From the IMG/VR virus record IMGVR_UViG_3300034280_000170, positions 1-27,208 of that record: a stretch of DNA of 27,208 nt, one strand, 5' to 3'. A program made the position numbers and the translations under genes. The notes beneath the pieces were generated by a model that did no database searches, was not told the DNA's origin, and saw only the letters and a list, made by a program, of their open reading frames with translations. Source of the stretch: a virus. Within the stretch, counting starts at the first letter, position 1. Every line of letters begins with the position of its first letter. Positions 5,343 to 13,076 of this stretch are shown in pieces.

Positions 5343-6573
5343 GACCCTCAAGCCAAACCCGAAGAACCCGCGGGTAATCAAGGACGACAAATTCCAGAAA
5401 CTCGTTCAGTCGATTAGAGCGTTCCCGCAGATGTTAGAGGTACGCCCTATCGTCTGCACGCCGGACGGGGTTGTATTGGGCGGAAATATGCGTCTACGGG
5501 CTTGCAAAGAAGCCGGACTGCGGGAGGTTCCCGTTCACGTGGTTTCGTGGCTCGATTCCCAGCAAGAAGAATTCATAATTAAGGATAACGTAGGGTACGG
5601 AGAATGGGACTGGGACATCCTCGCGAATGAGTGGGACGCAAACCAACTCGAGGACTGGGGACTCGATGTGTGGACTCCTGAACCGGAACCCGAAGAAGGT
5701 TTGACGGACCCGGACGAAGTGCCTAGCGTCCCCGAAGAACCGAAGACCAAACCGGGAGACCTGTACATCCTCGGAAAACACCGTCTGCTCTGCGGAGATT
5801 CTACAAACGCGGAACACGTGGCTCGGTTAATGGATGGACAGAAAGCGGACTTGTGCTTTACATCTCCTCCATACGGGCAACAAAGAGACTACGGAGCAGC
5901 AAAGGAAGCGGTCCAAGACTGGGACGCGTTAATGTTGGGAGTATTCGCAAATCTTCACATGAAACCAGACGGTCAAGTTCTTGTAAACTTGGGGCTTATC
6001 CATCGAGATAACGAAGTACAGTTATACTGGGAGAACTGGATAGAGTGGATGCAGTCGGAAGGCTGGCGAAGGTTTGGCTGGTATGTGTGGGATTCAGGTT
6101 CAGGAATGCCCGGGGATTGGGCCGGCCGATTTGCGCCGTCGTTCGAATTCGTTTTTCACTTCAATAAAAAAGCGAAGAAGCCGGAGTATATCATTGAAAA
6201 GAAAGTTGAAAGTATTAAGGTAAAAAAAGGCAAGGGTATACGACAAAAAGACGGCAAAGTGCGGGCAATTACAAGCGGACATAAAGGGTTAAACCCGATG
6301 AAGATTCAAGATTCCGTCATTCGCGCAAATCGGGAAACGCGAGAAATTCGCTCCTCGCATCCAGCCACCTTCTCGGTAGAGTTCGCAGAAGTATTTATCC
6401 AGTCGTGGCCCGGTTTAATTTATGAGCCGTTTTTAGGTTCCGGTACTACTATGATAGCCTCGGAGCAAAACGCATCAACTTGTTACGGAATGGAACTTGA
6501 CCCCAAATACTGCGACGTAATTGTAAAGCGGTGGGAGGACTTCACGGGAAAAAAGGCAGAACTCGTTAGTTAA
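5308..6573 (+). CDS. ParB-like domain fused to a DNA methyltransferase (N4-cytosine/N6-adenine type), 421 residues
   Basis: Residues 10-95 match the ParB/Srx-like N-terminal domain (LKPNPKNPR, then GGNMRLRACKEAGL at 58-71). An acidic linker follows. From 150 there is an amino-methyltransferase with TSPPYG at 185-190 (motif IV) and FLGSGTT at 375-381 (motif I, cofactor binding), so motif IV precedes motif I as in beta-class enzymes; a variable target-recognition region lies between. It probably methylates phage DNA to evade host restriction. No cognate endonuclease is adjacent, so it is an orphan. DNA from about 5930 to 6500 is AT-richer than either end, suggesting the catalytic and target parts were exchanged. 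TSPPY does not by itself separate N4C from N6A activity. Confidence 0.85.
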   Translation: MKNTGPQRARLETLKPNPKNPRVIKDDKFQKLVQSIRAFPQMLEVRPIVCTPDGVVLGGNMRLRACKEAGLREVPVHVVSWLDSQQEEFIIKDNVGYGEWDWDILANEWDANQLEDWGLDVWTPEPEPEEGLTDPDEVPSVPEEPKTKPGDLYILGKHRLLCGDSTNAEHVARLMDGQKADLCFTSPPYGQQRDYGAAKEAVQDWDALMLGVFANLHMKPDGQVLVNLGLIHRDNEVQLYWENWIEWMQSEGWRRFGWYVWDSGSGMPGDWAGRFAPSFEFVFHFNKKAKKPEYIIEKKVESIKVKKGKGIRQKDGKVRAITSGHKGLNPMKIQDSVIRANRETREIRSSHPATFSVEFAEVFIQSWPGLIYEPFLGSGTTMIASEQNASTCYGMELDPKYCDVIVKRWEDFTGKKAELVS

Positions 6574-6575
6574 CT

Positions 6576-6920
6576 ATGAACTCGACAATTTCGGCGCCTA
6601 AAAAGGTCGCCATGTTGGAAGCCCTCGAGAAGTCTTTGGGTATCGTTTCGACAGCGGCGAAGGCCGCGAATGTAGACCGACAGAGTCACTACAACTGGAT
6701 GAAAGACGACCCCGCCTACAAAGCGGCGGTAGAGTCCATTCAAGAAAGTGTAATCGACTTTGCAGAATCGCACCTCTACAAACTCGTAAAAGAGGGGAAC
6801 CCCGCCGCGACTATCTTCTACCTGAAGACCAAAGGAAAGAAGCGCGGATATATCGAGCGGCAGGAAATCGAGGTAACGGAACGCTCGCCCCTTTCATGGC
6901 TTAACGGCGAAGGCCTTTGA
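6576..6920 (+). CDS. terS: Terminase small subunit, 114 residues
   Basis: The N-terminal half has the helix-turn-helix typical of small terminases: KVAMLEALEKSLGIVSTAAK, then the recognition helix VDRQSHYNWMKDDPAY. Residues 55-90 are helical and suited to ring assembly, including IDFAESHLYKLVKEGNPAA and IFYLKTKGKKRGY, which recur in this family. It should bind the packaging site and guide the large subunit. Its TGA overlaps the TTG start of the large subunit. The size is usual for the family. Confidence 0.85.
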   Translation: MNSTISAPKKVAMLEALEKSLGIVSTAAKAANVDRQSHYNWMKDDPAYKAAVESIQESVIDFAESHLYKLVKEGNPAATIFYLKTKGKKRGYIERQEIEVTERSPLSWLNGEGL

Positions 6921-8068
6921 AACTCGCGAAGACGTACTACGACGTACGCAACTGCAAGACCCGGATACAGGTACACCAGGGAGGTACCCGTTCGGGCAAA
7001 ACGTATTCTATCCTCCTTTCGCTGGTCGAGTTCTGTTACAGGAACCCAAACGGCGGGGCGGTACTCACCATTTGCCGAAAGACCTTCCCGGCGCTCCGCG
7101 CTTCCGTTATGCGGGACTTCTTTGAGATACTCAAGCGCGAAGGAATCTACACGGAGGTAAACCACAATAAGAGCGACGCCACCTATATCCTCGAGGGGAA
7201 CCTGATAGAATTTATCAGTATTGACCAGCCCCAGAAGATACGCGGACGCAAGCGTGACCTACTTTTCATAAACGAGGCGAACGAACTAAACCTCGAAGAC
7301 TTCAGGCAGTTACTTATCCGAACCACGGGTAAGGTACTTTTGGACTACAACCCCTCCGATGAATTCCACTGGATATACGACCACGTAATACCTCGAGAAG
7401 ATGCCACGTTCTTTCAGTCGACGTTCCGAGACAATCCCTTCCTTGAACCGTCCCTCGTTACCGAGATTGAACGGCTACAAGTGGCCGACCCGAACTACTG
7501 GAGAATCTACGGACTCGGAGAGCGGGGACAATCCCGAAGCACCATCCTCACCCACTGGAGCCAAACCGAAACCATAGACCCGCGGTTTAAGCTGGTAGCG
7601 TACGGCCTCGACTTCGGGTACACGAACGACCCGACGGCCTGCGTAGCGGTCTACTCGGACGGGGAAGCGTTCCTGCTCGATGAAATACTATACCGGAACG
7701 GCCTTTCGAATAGGCAGATATTCCAACTGCTCGAATCGGAGGTAGGGAAGAACACGGTAATCGCAGACAGCGCCGAACCGAAGTCTATCGACGAACTACA
7801 CGGCTACGGGATGAACGTACACCCAGCGCGCAAGGGTCCCGACTCCGTACGCGCGGGAATTCAGTTCTTTCACTCGAAGCCTTTGGCTGTTACGTCCCGT
7901 TCGCTGAACCTGATAAAGGAACTACGGAACTACAAGTGGAAGGAGGACAAAAACGGGAAGAACCTCAACGAACCTGTAGACGCGTTTAACCACGCTATCG
8001 ACGCGGCGAGGTATGCGGCTATGTTCAACCAGAGCAACCCGAACTACGGGAGGTACCGGATAGGATGA
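6917..8068 (+). CDS. terL: Terminase large subunit, 383 residues
   Basis: This packaging motor has a Walker A motif GGTRSGKT at 22-29, a Walker B motif LLFINEAN at 115-122 and a C-terminal RNaseH-like nuclease with Asp232 (YGLDFGYTND), Asp284 (VIADSAEP) and Asp355/Asp362 (VDAFNHAIDAARYA). It belongs to the Terminase_3/PBSX group. Translation starts at TTG 6917, overlapping the small-subunit stop as TTGA; no ATG is available before the conserved N-terminus. At 383 residues it is slightly compact but complete. Whether packaging is headful or cohesive-end cannot be told from sequence alone. Confidence 0.95.
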   Translation: MKLAKTYYDVRNCKTRIQVHQGGTRSGKTYSILLSLVEFCYRNPNGGAVLTICRKTFPALRASVMRDFFEILKREGIYTEVNHNKSDATYILEGNLIEFISIDQPQKIRGRKRDLLFINEANELNLEDFRQLLIRTTGKVLLDYNPSDEFHWIYDHVIPREDATFFQSTFRDNPFLEPSLVTEIERLQVADPNYWRIYGLGERGQSRSTILTHWSQTETIDPRFKLVAYGLDFGYTNDPTACVAVYSDGEAFLLDEILYRNGLSNRQIFQLLESEVGKNTVIADSAEPKSIDELHGYGMNVHPARKGPDSVRAGIQFFHSKPLAVTSRSLNLIKELRNYKWKEDKNGKNLNEPVDAFNHAIDAARYAAMFNQSNPNYGRYRIG

Positions 8069-8086
8069 AAAAAAGTTAGGGAAAAG

Positions 8087-8118
8087 TTTGGAAGGTTAGA
8101 AGTGGTGTCCTATCTTCG
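8087..8118 (+). promoter_or_regulatory. Bacteroidota-type promoter of the 64-residue moron-like gene
   Basis: TTTG at 8087-8090, a 20-base spacer and TATCTTCG at 8111-8118, one mismatch from TAnnTTTG. The -33 surroundings (gggaaaagTTTGGAAGGTT) closely match those at 26886-26901, and the following ATCAAACAAAC leader is shared with the other strong promoters of this phage. Confidence 0.75.
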
Positions 8119-8140
8119 CTTCATCAAACAAACGGAAAAC

Positions 8141-8335
8141 ATGACCTTTTCAAACCTCCCCTTGAACACGACAGTTCTTTACAACGACACATTCAACACG
8201 GATTTTCGGATGATTGTAATCGGTCAAACAAAGGACAAATTCGGAACGTGGACGAAAGTTCTGACCGAAACCGGAGTACAGGAATACGTGAACGGACGCA
8301 CAGAAATAGACGGAAACCGGTACACAATCGCCTAA
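8141..8335 (+). CDS. Moron-like single-gene cassette, hypothetical protein of 64 residues
   Basis: The ATG lies 22 bases after the -7 box; the open frame extends upstream to 8102, inside the promoter, and that start is rejected. The protein is strand-rich and polar (TVLYNDTF, FRMIVIGQTKDKFGTWTKVL). I do not recognise it. The gene is AT-richer than the flanking genes and has its own promoter and terminator, inserted between terL and the virion genes. This is how morons, independently expressed accessory genes, are arranged. A role in host interaction is inferred from layout only. Confidence 0.75.
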   Translation: MTFSNLPLNTTVLYNDTFNTDFRMIVIGQTKDKFGTWTKVLTETGVQEYVNGRTEIDGNRYTIA

Positions 8336-8343
8336 ACGAAGCG

Positions 8344-8366
8344 AAGGCCCTCCGGGGCCTTTTTTT
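8344..8366 (+). terminator. Rho-independent terminator after the moron-like gene
   Basis: A perfect 7-bp stem AAGGCCC/GGGCCTT with a TCCG loop, followed by a T run to 8366. It closes the single-gene cassette and would also stop read-through from the terminase operon. Confidence 0.9.
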
Positions 8367-8372
8367 ATGCCC

Positions 8373-8380
8373 TAACTTTG
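8373..8380 (+). promoter_or_regulatory. Possible -7 element for the virion operon
   Basis: TAACTTTG matches TAnnTTTG and lies just after the terminator and 31 bases before the ATG of the first virion gene, where a late promoter is needed. No TTTG is present at the expected -33 position, so this may be a weak promoter or one read by a modified polymerase, for example with the phage sigma-like protein. Confidence 0.4.
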
Positions 8381-8410
8381 AGGAAATCACTTCTTCCCGT
8401 TATTTCCTCG

Positions 8411-9087
8411 ATGCGTTACCCTACCAACTGGAGCCAGCTAACCCTAGGGCAGTTACAGGTCCTCTGCACGAAGTCGACAGACCTGCAAAAGGTTTGTGCC
8501 GTTTGTGATATTTCGGAACAAGAAGCCCGCACCATCCCGATGGGCGACATCTACGAAATCCTACACCGGGTAAACAACATCCCCGAAATCGCACGCCACG
8601 AACCTATCCTCACCCTCGAAGGGAAGAAGTACGGATTTATCAAAGACTGGGACGAATTCACCACGGGAGAATGGATAGATTGTGAAAGCTATCAAGAAGA
8701 CTTCTGGACGAACGCGCACCGCATCATGGCCGTCCTGTATCGGCCCCTCAAGTACCACGTAGGCAAAGAATACAAGCTGAAGGCATACACGGCCAAAGAA
8801 GACGCGGAGCCGTTTAAGAAGATGCCCGCCGACCTCTTTTCGGGTGCCCTGCTTTTTTTTTGGAATACAAGAATCGTACGGCTTCAGACTTTGCAAGCGT
8901 CTTTACTGGAGGCGGAGGAGGCGGTTCGGCACTTGCAGACAAATGGAAGTGGTACCCGGCGCTCTACCAGTTGGCGGGAGAGGATTTCCTCCGTATGGAA
9001 GAGGTCACGCAAAAACCAATTAACGTCACCCTCCAACACCTAGCGTTCTTAAAAGACCTTGCGCACGAGTTAAAGCAAAGACGGTAA
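8411..9087 (+). CDS. Probable tail assembly chaperone, expressed by -1 frameshift (225 residues when joined)
   Basis: The first frame starts at ATG 8411 and resembles a structural-assembly family of Bacteroidota siphophages (NWSQLTLGQLQVL, then GKKYGFIKDWDEFTTGEW, then HRIMAVLYRPLKYHVG). At the nine-T run 8853-8861 the natural protein continues in the -1 frame from codon 8860, giving a C-terminal domain containing WKWYPALYQLAGEDFLRMEE that ends at TAA 9085-9087. Unshifted, the frame runs to 9043 through a basic, unstructured tail of about 60 residues. This recalls the G/GT arrangement of siphophage tail chaperones, where both lengths are made. A homopolymer error (true T10) would give the same joined protein. 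The chaperone assignment is inferred. Confidence 0.65.
8853..8861 (+). other. Nine-T slippery run joining two frames
   Basis: The run follows CTG-C and reads CTT-TTT-TTT-TGG in the incoming frame. A -1 ribosomal slip, or transcription slippage adding one base, moves reading to TTG-GAA-TAC and into the conserved-looking C-terminal domain. Runs of nine or more identical bases are established sites of RNA polymerase slippage. Confidence 0.6.
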
Positions 9088-9118
9088 TATCCTCCTTTAA
9101 GGCCCAAAATACCCCGTA

Positions 9119-11371
9119 ATGATTACTCTAAACACCATTATAAAGCGGTTCGAAGACTTCGCAGATAACCACTTCTTTATCCGGTCCTTTTCGTTTGGGT
9201 CGCCGGAAGATGTGGACCTACAGAAGTTCGATTCGTATCCGCTCATGCACGTAGTCTATACGGGGGCTACGTACGAGGACACCACGAAAACGCTGGACTT
9301 CGAGGTATATATCTTCGACCTCCCCAGCCACTACGAATCAAAGACAGAGCGGCAAAAGGAGATAGTAAGCGACGCGGAACAATGCGCGGAGGATATCCTC
9401 GCAGACATCGCAAACGGGGGTAATATCTTCATCTTCTCGGAGGATTACGAGGTGGTAAACGCCACTGTCACCCCTCTGCAAGAAGCGGGGTCTAACGTCC
9501 TCGCGGGGGTCCTTCTGGAACTGGGAATCCAACTCCCGTACGACCGCAGCGCGTGCGACGCTCCTATAGACGGGGTACAACCTGAAGGGGGCGGGTTCGT
9601 CTACGCACGGAGGGGCCTTCTGCGGATGCTCACGCAGGATGGGACCGTGGATGTCCTTTCGGTAAACACTATCAAAGTAGCGAACGGCACCCTCACGGAC
9701 GAAGGGAACGGGGTAGTTAGCTTAACGACTGGAGGCGGGGCGGGAGGTTCTTTGGAAGACCTCGACGACGTGACGATAACGGACCCTCTCGACCACGACG
9801 CGTTGATTTACGACGAAGTTTCGGCGGAGTGGATTAACGGAGCACCCCGCGCCCTCGATATGGCCGTATACAACGGTTCAGGGTCTGTAATCGCGAAAGG
9901 GAAATTACTGAAGGCCATAGGCAGCCACGGGGACAAAGTTTCGGTAGGCCTGTTCGACTTGGATGTAGATAGCCCGATGTATCTGGTAGGACTTGCGGAG
10001 GAGCAGTTAGCTATCGGAGGCACGGGCCACGCACGTACGTACGGGGAACTTCGGGGAATCAATACGAACGCCTACGCTATAGGAACGATTCTATACGCTT
10101 CCGGGACGGCGGGGGAACTCTCGAGTACGGCGGGCGTTCCGGCTATCCCGGTAGCAACGGTTACACGGTCACAACAAAATACCGGACGCCTATACGTACG
10201 GACGTGGACACCCGGAAATGAAGAGCCAGCGTTTAGCACGTTTGCGGTTTCCGGACAATCGAACGTAGTAGCAAACGACACGCGGGCAACCGTTACCCTT
10301 GTTTCAGGAACGGGGGTGAATATTACCACTAACGCGGGGGCGGATAGTATCACAATTGCAAGTACGATTAACTCGTTCAGCAACATCGCCGTATCCGGAC
10401 AGTCGAACGTGATAGCGGACAGCGCGGGGGACACCCTTACGCTGGCAGCAGCCGGGGGAATGACTATCACTACCAACGCCACCACGGACACCGTTACACT
10501 TGATAGCGCATGGCTGGATGAAGATGACGTAACGCTTGCGGGAAACCGTACCATTGACGTAGACGGCAACGATTTAATCATTCAAAATACCGCCTCCTAT
10601 AGGCTCATTGAGATACAGCCCGATGCAGTAATAACTGCAGGCCTATCAGTCCGCGATGTGCATGGAACAACGGCTGGAGCAATTAGATTGTTTGAAGCGA
10701 CAGATAACGGAGGGTTTTCTATCACTTTACAGGCACCCGCACAGCTAACCGCTAGTACCATCTTTACCCTCCCTTCCGCCGACGGGACCAACGCACAAGT
10801 ACTACAGACCAACGGCTCCGGCACGCTTTCGTTTGCTTCTCTGCTTACTACCGCAGCGACCACCACCGCCGGGGCTATCCTCGAACTACGGGAAGGGACC
10901 AACAACGGGACCAACTACGTGCGCATTCAGGCCCCCGCTTCCCTTGCGGCAAATGTCACCTATACGCTTCCGACCGCAGACGGAACAAACGGTCAAGTAC
11001 TTTCTACAAACGGAACTGGAACCCTTTCGTGGGCTACCTCAAGCGGAGGGGGCGCGAGTTACAGCGCTGTCCGTACGCAGTCGGGAACAAGTTACACCCT
11101 CGTGCTCGGAGACGCGGGCGACTACATTCAAACCACGAGCACAACGGCCGTAACTATCACCGTTCCGAACCAAGTAACGGTAACGTGGGCGGCGGATACG
11201 GAAATCTATTTCGAGCAAAACAACACCGGCCAAATCACATTCGGCGGTGCCAGCGGCGTGACCATTAACAGCAGCGAAACCCTCAAGACCTTCGCGAGGT
11301 ATTCGGTGGTGGCGCTTAAGCGGGTGGCGTCCGACGTGTGGACCTTAACCGGAGAACGCGCACTGGTATGA
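9119..11371 (+). CDS. Tail terminator-like domain fused to a repetitive fibre, 750 residues
   Basis: Residues 1-150 form a compact alpha/beta domain (VVYTGATYEDTTKTLDFEVY, then DAEQCAEDILADIANGG, then LLELGIQLPYDRSACDAPI) resembling the separate tail-completion/terminator proteins of Bacteroidota siphophages. A glycine-rich linker (GGGAGGSLEDLDD, near 202-215) leads to a fibre shaft with two pairs of internal repeats: AVSGQSNV units near 376 and 424, and GAI...LPxADGTN units near 519 and 584. A C-terminal beta domain (about 640-750; AGDYIQTTSTTAVTITVPN, DVWTLTGERALV) is typical of phage fibre tips. It probably anchors at the head-tail joint or tail and contributes to adsorption. The fusion itself is unusual. 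A patch near 10570-10740 is AT-richer, suggesting exchange. Confidence 0.75.
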   Translation: MITLNTIIKRFEDFADNHFFIRSFSFGSPEDVDLQKFDSYPLMHVVYTGATYEDTTKTLDFEVYIFDLPSHYESKTERQKEIVSDAEQCAEDILADIANGGNIFIFSEDYEVVNATVTPLQEAGSNVLAGVLLELGIQLPYDRSACDAPIDGVQPEGGGFVYARRGLLRMLTQDGTVDVLSVNTIKVANGTLTDEGNGVVSLTTGGGAGGSLEDLDDVTITDPLDHDALIYDEVSAEWINGAPRALDMAVYNGSGSVIAKGKLLKAIGSHGDKVSVGLFDLDVDSPMYLVGLAEEQLAIGGTGHARTYGELRGINTNAYAIGTILYASGTAGELSSTAGVPAIPVATVTRSQQNTGRLYVRTWTPGNEEPAFSTFAVSGQSNVVANDTRATVTLVSGTGVNITTNAGADSITIASTINSFSNIAVSGQSNVIADSAGDTLTLAAAGGMTITTNATTDTVTLDSAWLDEDDVTLAGNRTIDVDGNDLIIQNTASYRLIEIQPDAVITAGLSVRDVHGTTAGAIRLFEATDNGGFSITLQAPAQLTASTIFTLPSADGTNAQVLQTNGSGTLSFASLLTTAATTTAGAILELREGTNNGTNYVRIQAPASLAANVTYTLPTADGTNGQVLSTNGTGTLSWATSSGGGASYSAVRTQSGTSYTLVLGDAGDYIQTTSTTAVTITVPNQVTVTWAADTEIYFEQNNTGQITFGGASGVTINSSETLKTFARYSVVALKRVASDVWTLTGERALV
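10240..10510 (+). repeat. Two tandem fibre repeats (AVSGQSNV type)
   Basis: Two successive units of roughly 130-145 bases encode AVSGQSNVVANDTRATVTL and AVSGQSNVIADSAGDTLTL, each followed by a glycine turn and ITTNA. The DNA has diverged (tccggacaatcgaacgta versus tccggacagtcgaacgtg), so this is an old duplication kept for structure. Such repeats lengthen a trimeric fibre shaft. Confidence 0.7.
10674..11036 (+). repeat. Two fibre repeats (GAI...TLPxADGTN type)
   Basis: One unit runs from about 10674 to 10845 and one from about 10871 to 11036. Each encodes GAI, a charged strand, a QAPA turn, FTLPSADGTN or YTLPTADGTN, QVLxTNGxGTLS and an aromatic strand. The pattern is known from phage and prophage fibres and is consistent with stacked beta-prism or beta-helix units. 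Confidence 0.7.
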
Positions 11372-12156
11372 TGTTCCTAAAGGCAGTAAGCGCAGGGCGC
11401 CGCCGCTATCCTATCATCACAGACGGCCTGAAGTTGTACCTCGACGCGTACAACCTCGACAGCTACAGCGGCTCCGGAGGCACGTGGACGGACCTATCCA
11501 ACAGCGGGTACAACTTTACCATAACCGGGCCAACGTGGACCACAAGTGGAGACCGCAGATACTTCGAGTTCGACGGGGTGAATGATTACATGATAGGCAG
11601 TGCGTCCACCACCTTGTTTGATTTGAACACATCAGGGTTTACGTGGTCCTTTTGGATTTATTACGTCACCAGCCCCGCTGTCCTTGATGTTATCGTGTTT
11701 AGCGAGTTTGTCACTGGCACAGGAATTACAACGAGGTATTACGACTTTGACAACAGAAACACGGACGCTGGTTCGGGAACTGGCGCCGGTTATTTTATAG
11801 GTTTAGCCAAATTCCCTTCCGGCTTTGACACTCGTACTACATACGCGGAAACCGTCCCCACAGGTAGCTGGTTCCAGTTGAACTTTGTTTTTATCTACAA
11901 CACGAGTACCACGGGCACGTTTAAGATATACAAGAACGGCGCCGAAGTAGTTACCGAGAACCACACTATCAGCGGAACAACGTGGACTGCTACGCAATCA
12001 TTTCTCAAGCCGGTGGTTGGTGCTGGTTCTATCAACAGCACATTGCAGAGGTACAATAACATAAGACTTGGTGAAATTTTGAACTACAACCGTCCGTTAA
12101 CCGCTACGGAGATAGACAACAACTACCAAAGCACGAAAACAAACTACGGGCTATGA
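11368..12156 (+). CDS. LamG/concanavalin-like adhesin, probable receptor-binding protein (262 residues)
   Basis: After a short basic N-terminus the protein has the hallmarks of a LamG-type beta-sandwich: ITDGLKLYLDAYNLDSYSG, then WTDLSNSGYNFT, FEFDGVNDYM near 67-76, SFWIYYV near 96-102, WFQLNFVFIYN near 168-178, FKIYKNGAEV near 184-193 and a C-terminal LGEILNYNRPLTATEIDNNY. Such domains bind carbohydrate and are common on fibres of Bacteroidota phages. The start at 11368 overlaps the fibre stop as ATGA, linking the two proteins. Bases around 11600-11860 are AT-richer, as expected for a receptor-binding part under diversifying exchange. Confidence 0.85.
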   Translation: MMFLKAVSAGRRRYPIITDGLKLYLDAYNLDSYSGSGGTWTDLSNSGYNFTITGPTWTTSGDRRYFEFDGVNDYMIGSASTTLFDLNTSGFTWSFWIYYVTSPAVLDVIVFSEFVTGTGITTRYYDFDNRNTDAGSGTGAGYFIGLAKFPSGFDTRTTYAETVPTGSWFQLNFVFIYNTSTTGTFKIYKNGAEVVTENHTISGTTWTATQSFLKPVVGAGSINSTLQRYNNIRLGEILNYNRPLTATEIDNNYQSTKTNYGL

Positions 12157-12377
12157 ACGAATACTGGTACCACCTGTACACCCTTGAGGAACTGCCAAGC
12201 GTTCCGTGGCTGCTGTTCCGGCAGACCGTTCTGTGGAACCTTGCGGGCACGGAGTTCATTTTGGAGTACAAAGAAGAACCTGCCGACAAGACCGGCGTGC
12301 TCACCCGCGACGAGGCGGCCGAGTTGAGCAAGACGGACGCATGGCAAAACAACGACCCCAACCTTGGCCAAGGCTAA
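12153..12377 (+). CDS. Hypothetical virion-region protein, 74 residues
   Basis: The start overlaps the adhesin stop as ATGA. The N-terminal half is aromatic and hydrophobic (YWYHLYTLEELPSVPWLLFRQ) and the C-terminal half acidic and polar. No transmembrane span is convincing because charged residues interrupt it. Its place between adhesin and head-tail genes suggests a small structural or chaperone role. I do not recognise the family. Confidence 0.6.
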   Translation: MNEYWYHLYTLEELPSVPWLLFRQTVLWNLAGTEFILEYKEEPADKTGVLTRDEAAELSKTDAWQNNDPNLGQG

Positions 12378-12504
12378 AGCACAAGCGCAACCGCTCCGGA
12401 TAGAACGCAGCATCTCGCGTCCGGGGGTACACGCAAAGAAGAAGCAGGGAACCCACAAAGCGGGGAAGAACTGGAAGAAACCCTACCGAGGACAGGGCCG
12501 ATGA
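12364..12504 (+). CDS. Small basic protein with TTG start, 46 residues
   Basis: The frame is open from 12328 to TGA at 12502-12504 and fills a gap of 123 bases that otherwise has no gene. The only sensible start is TTG 12364, overlapping the previous gene by 14 bases; the stop forms ATGA with the next gene, as do most true genes here. The product is very rich in Lys, Arg, Gln and Gly and ends KNWKKPYRGQGR. Similar short basic tails occur in small phage proteins of this kind, which is memory rather than proof. Function unknown, possibly nucleic-acid-binding. Confidence 0.5.
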   Translation: MAKAKAQAQPLRIERSISRPGVHAKKKQGTHKAGKNWKKPYRGQGR

Positions 12505-13076
12505 GAGAGGCAGACAAAGCGTGGATAGAGTTCGCAAACGAAGTAATCAACGCTTCGAAGCGCGAACTAGGAACCAAACGAATCGGGAAGAATCCCCGGT
12601 ACGGAGTAGCTACGCGTACCCTCCAGAGGTCCCTCGCTTTTAAGTTCCGCTACGGGAAGACCGGAGTTAAAGAAATTCAGCTATACGCCAAAGGGAAAGC
12701 GAACGAATACGCCTCGTACGTCCACTGGGGGGTAAATGGGAATCAAGTACGGCACGGCTCCCCGTTCTCGTACCGAACCAAACAGCCACCTACCGAAGCG
12801 GTACGGGAGTGGATGAAGGTTAAACCCGTCCGACTTCGCGACCCCAAAACGGGGGCGTTCATCAAACAGACAGAAGCCAAACTAAACTCCGCCGCGTTCC
12901 TGATAGCCCGCAGTATCAAACGTAAGGGAATACCCGGCGTTCGTTATTTCGTTAACGGCTTCGAATGGGCTATCCGCAGGAAGGGCGACAAACTCGCACA
13001 GGCCGTAGGGGAGTCCTTCGTAGAAAAGCTAGTAGCCAAAGCCAGCCCGATAACTGTTACTCTGAAACCGAAATAA
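12501..13076 (+). CDS. HK97-gp10-like head-tail joining / tail component protein (191 residues)
   Basis: The protein begins with a helix (WIEFANEVINASKRELG), then strands with KFRYGKTGVKEIQLYAKGKA, a YASYVHWGVNG segment followed by SPFSYRTKQPP, then helical segments REWMKVKPV and FLIARSIKRKGIPGVRYF. This resembles neck or tail-completion proteins of the HK97 gp10 type in prophages of Bacteroidota. It probably helps join head and tail. The start overlaps the small basic gene as ATGA and the stop abuts the next ATG. Confidence 0.6.
   Translation: MREADKAWIEFANEVINASKRELGTKRIGKNPRYGVATRTLQRSLAFKFRYGKTGVKEIQLYAKGKANEYASYVHWGVNGNQVRHGSPFSYRTKQPPTEAVREWMKVKPVRLRDPKTGAFIKQTEAKLNSAAFLIARSIKRKGIPGVRYFVNGFEWAIRRKGDKLAQAVGESFVEKLVAKASPITVTLKPK

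Noticed and set aside
9043-9043. Unshifted C-terminus of the probable tail chaperone as the main product
   Set aside because: The tail after 8861 in this frame is basic and unstructured, while the -1 frame gives a compact domain; it is kept only as the alternative product.
10072-10581. Minus-strand open frames across the fibre gene
   Set aside because: They follow the repeats of the fibre in antisense and are Val/Ser/Ala-rich with no recognisable fold.
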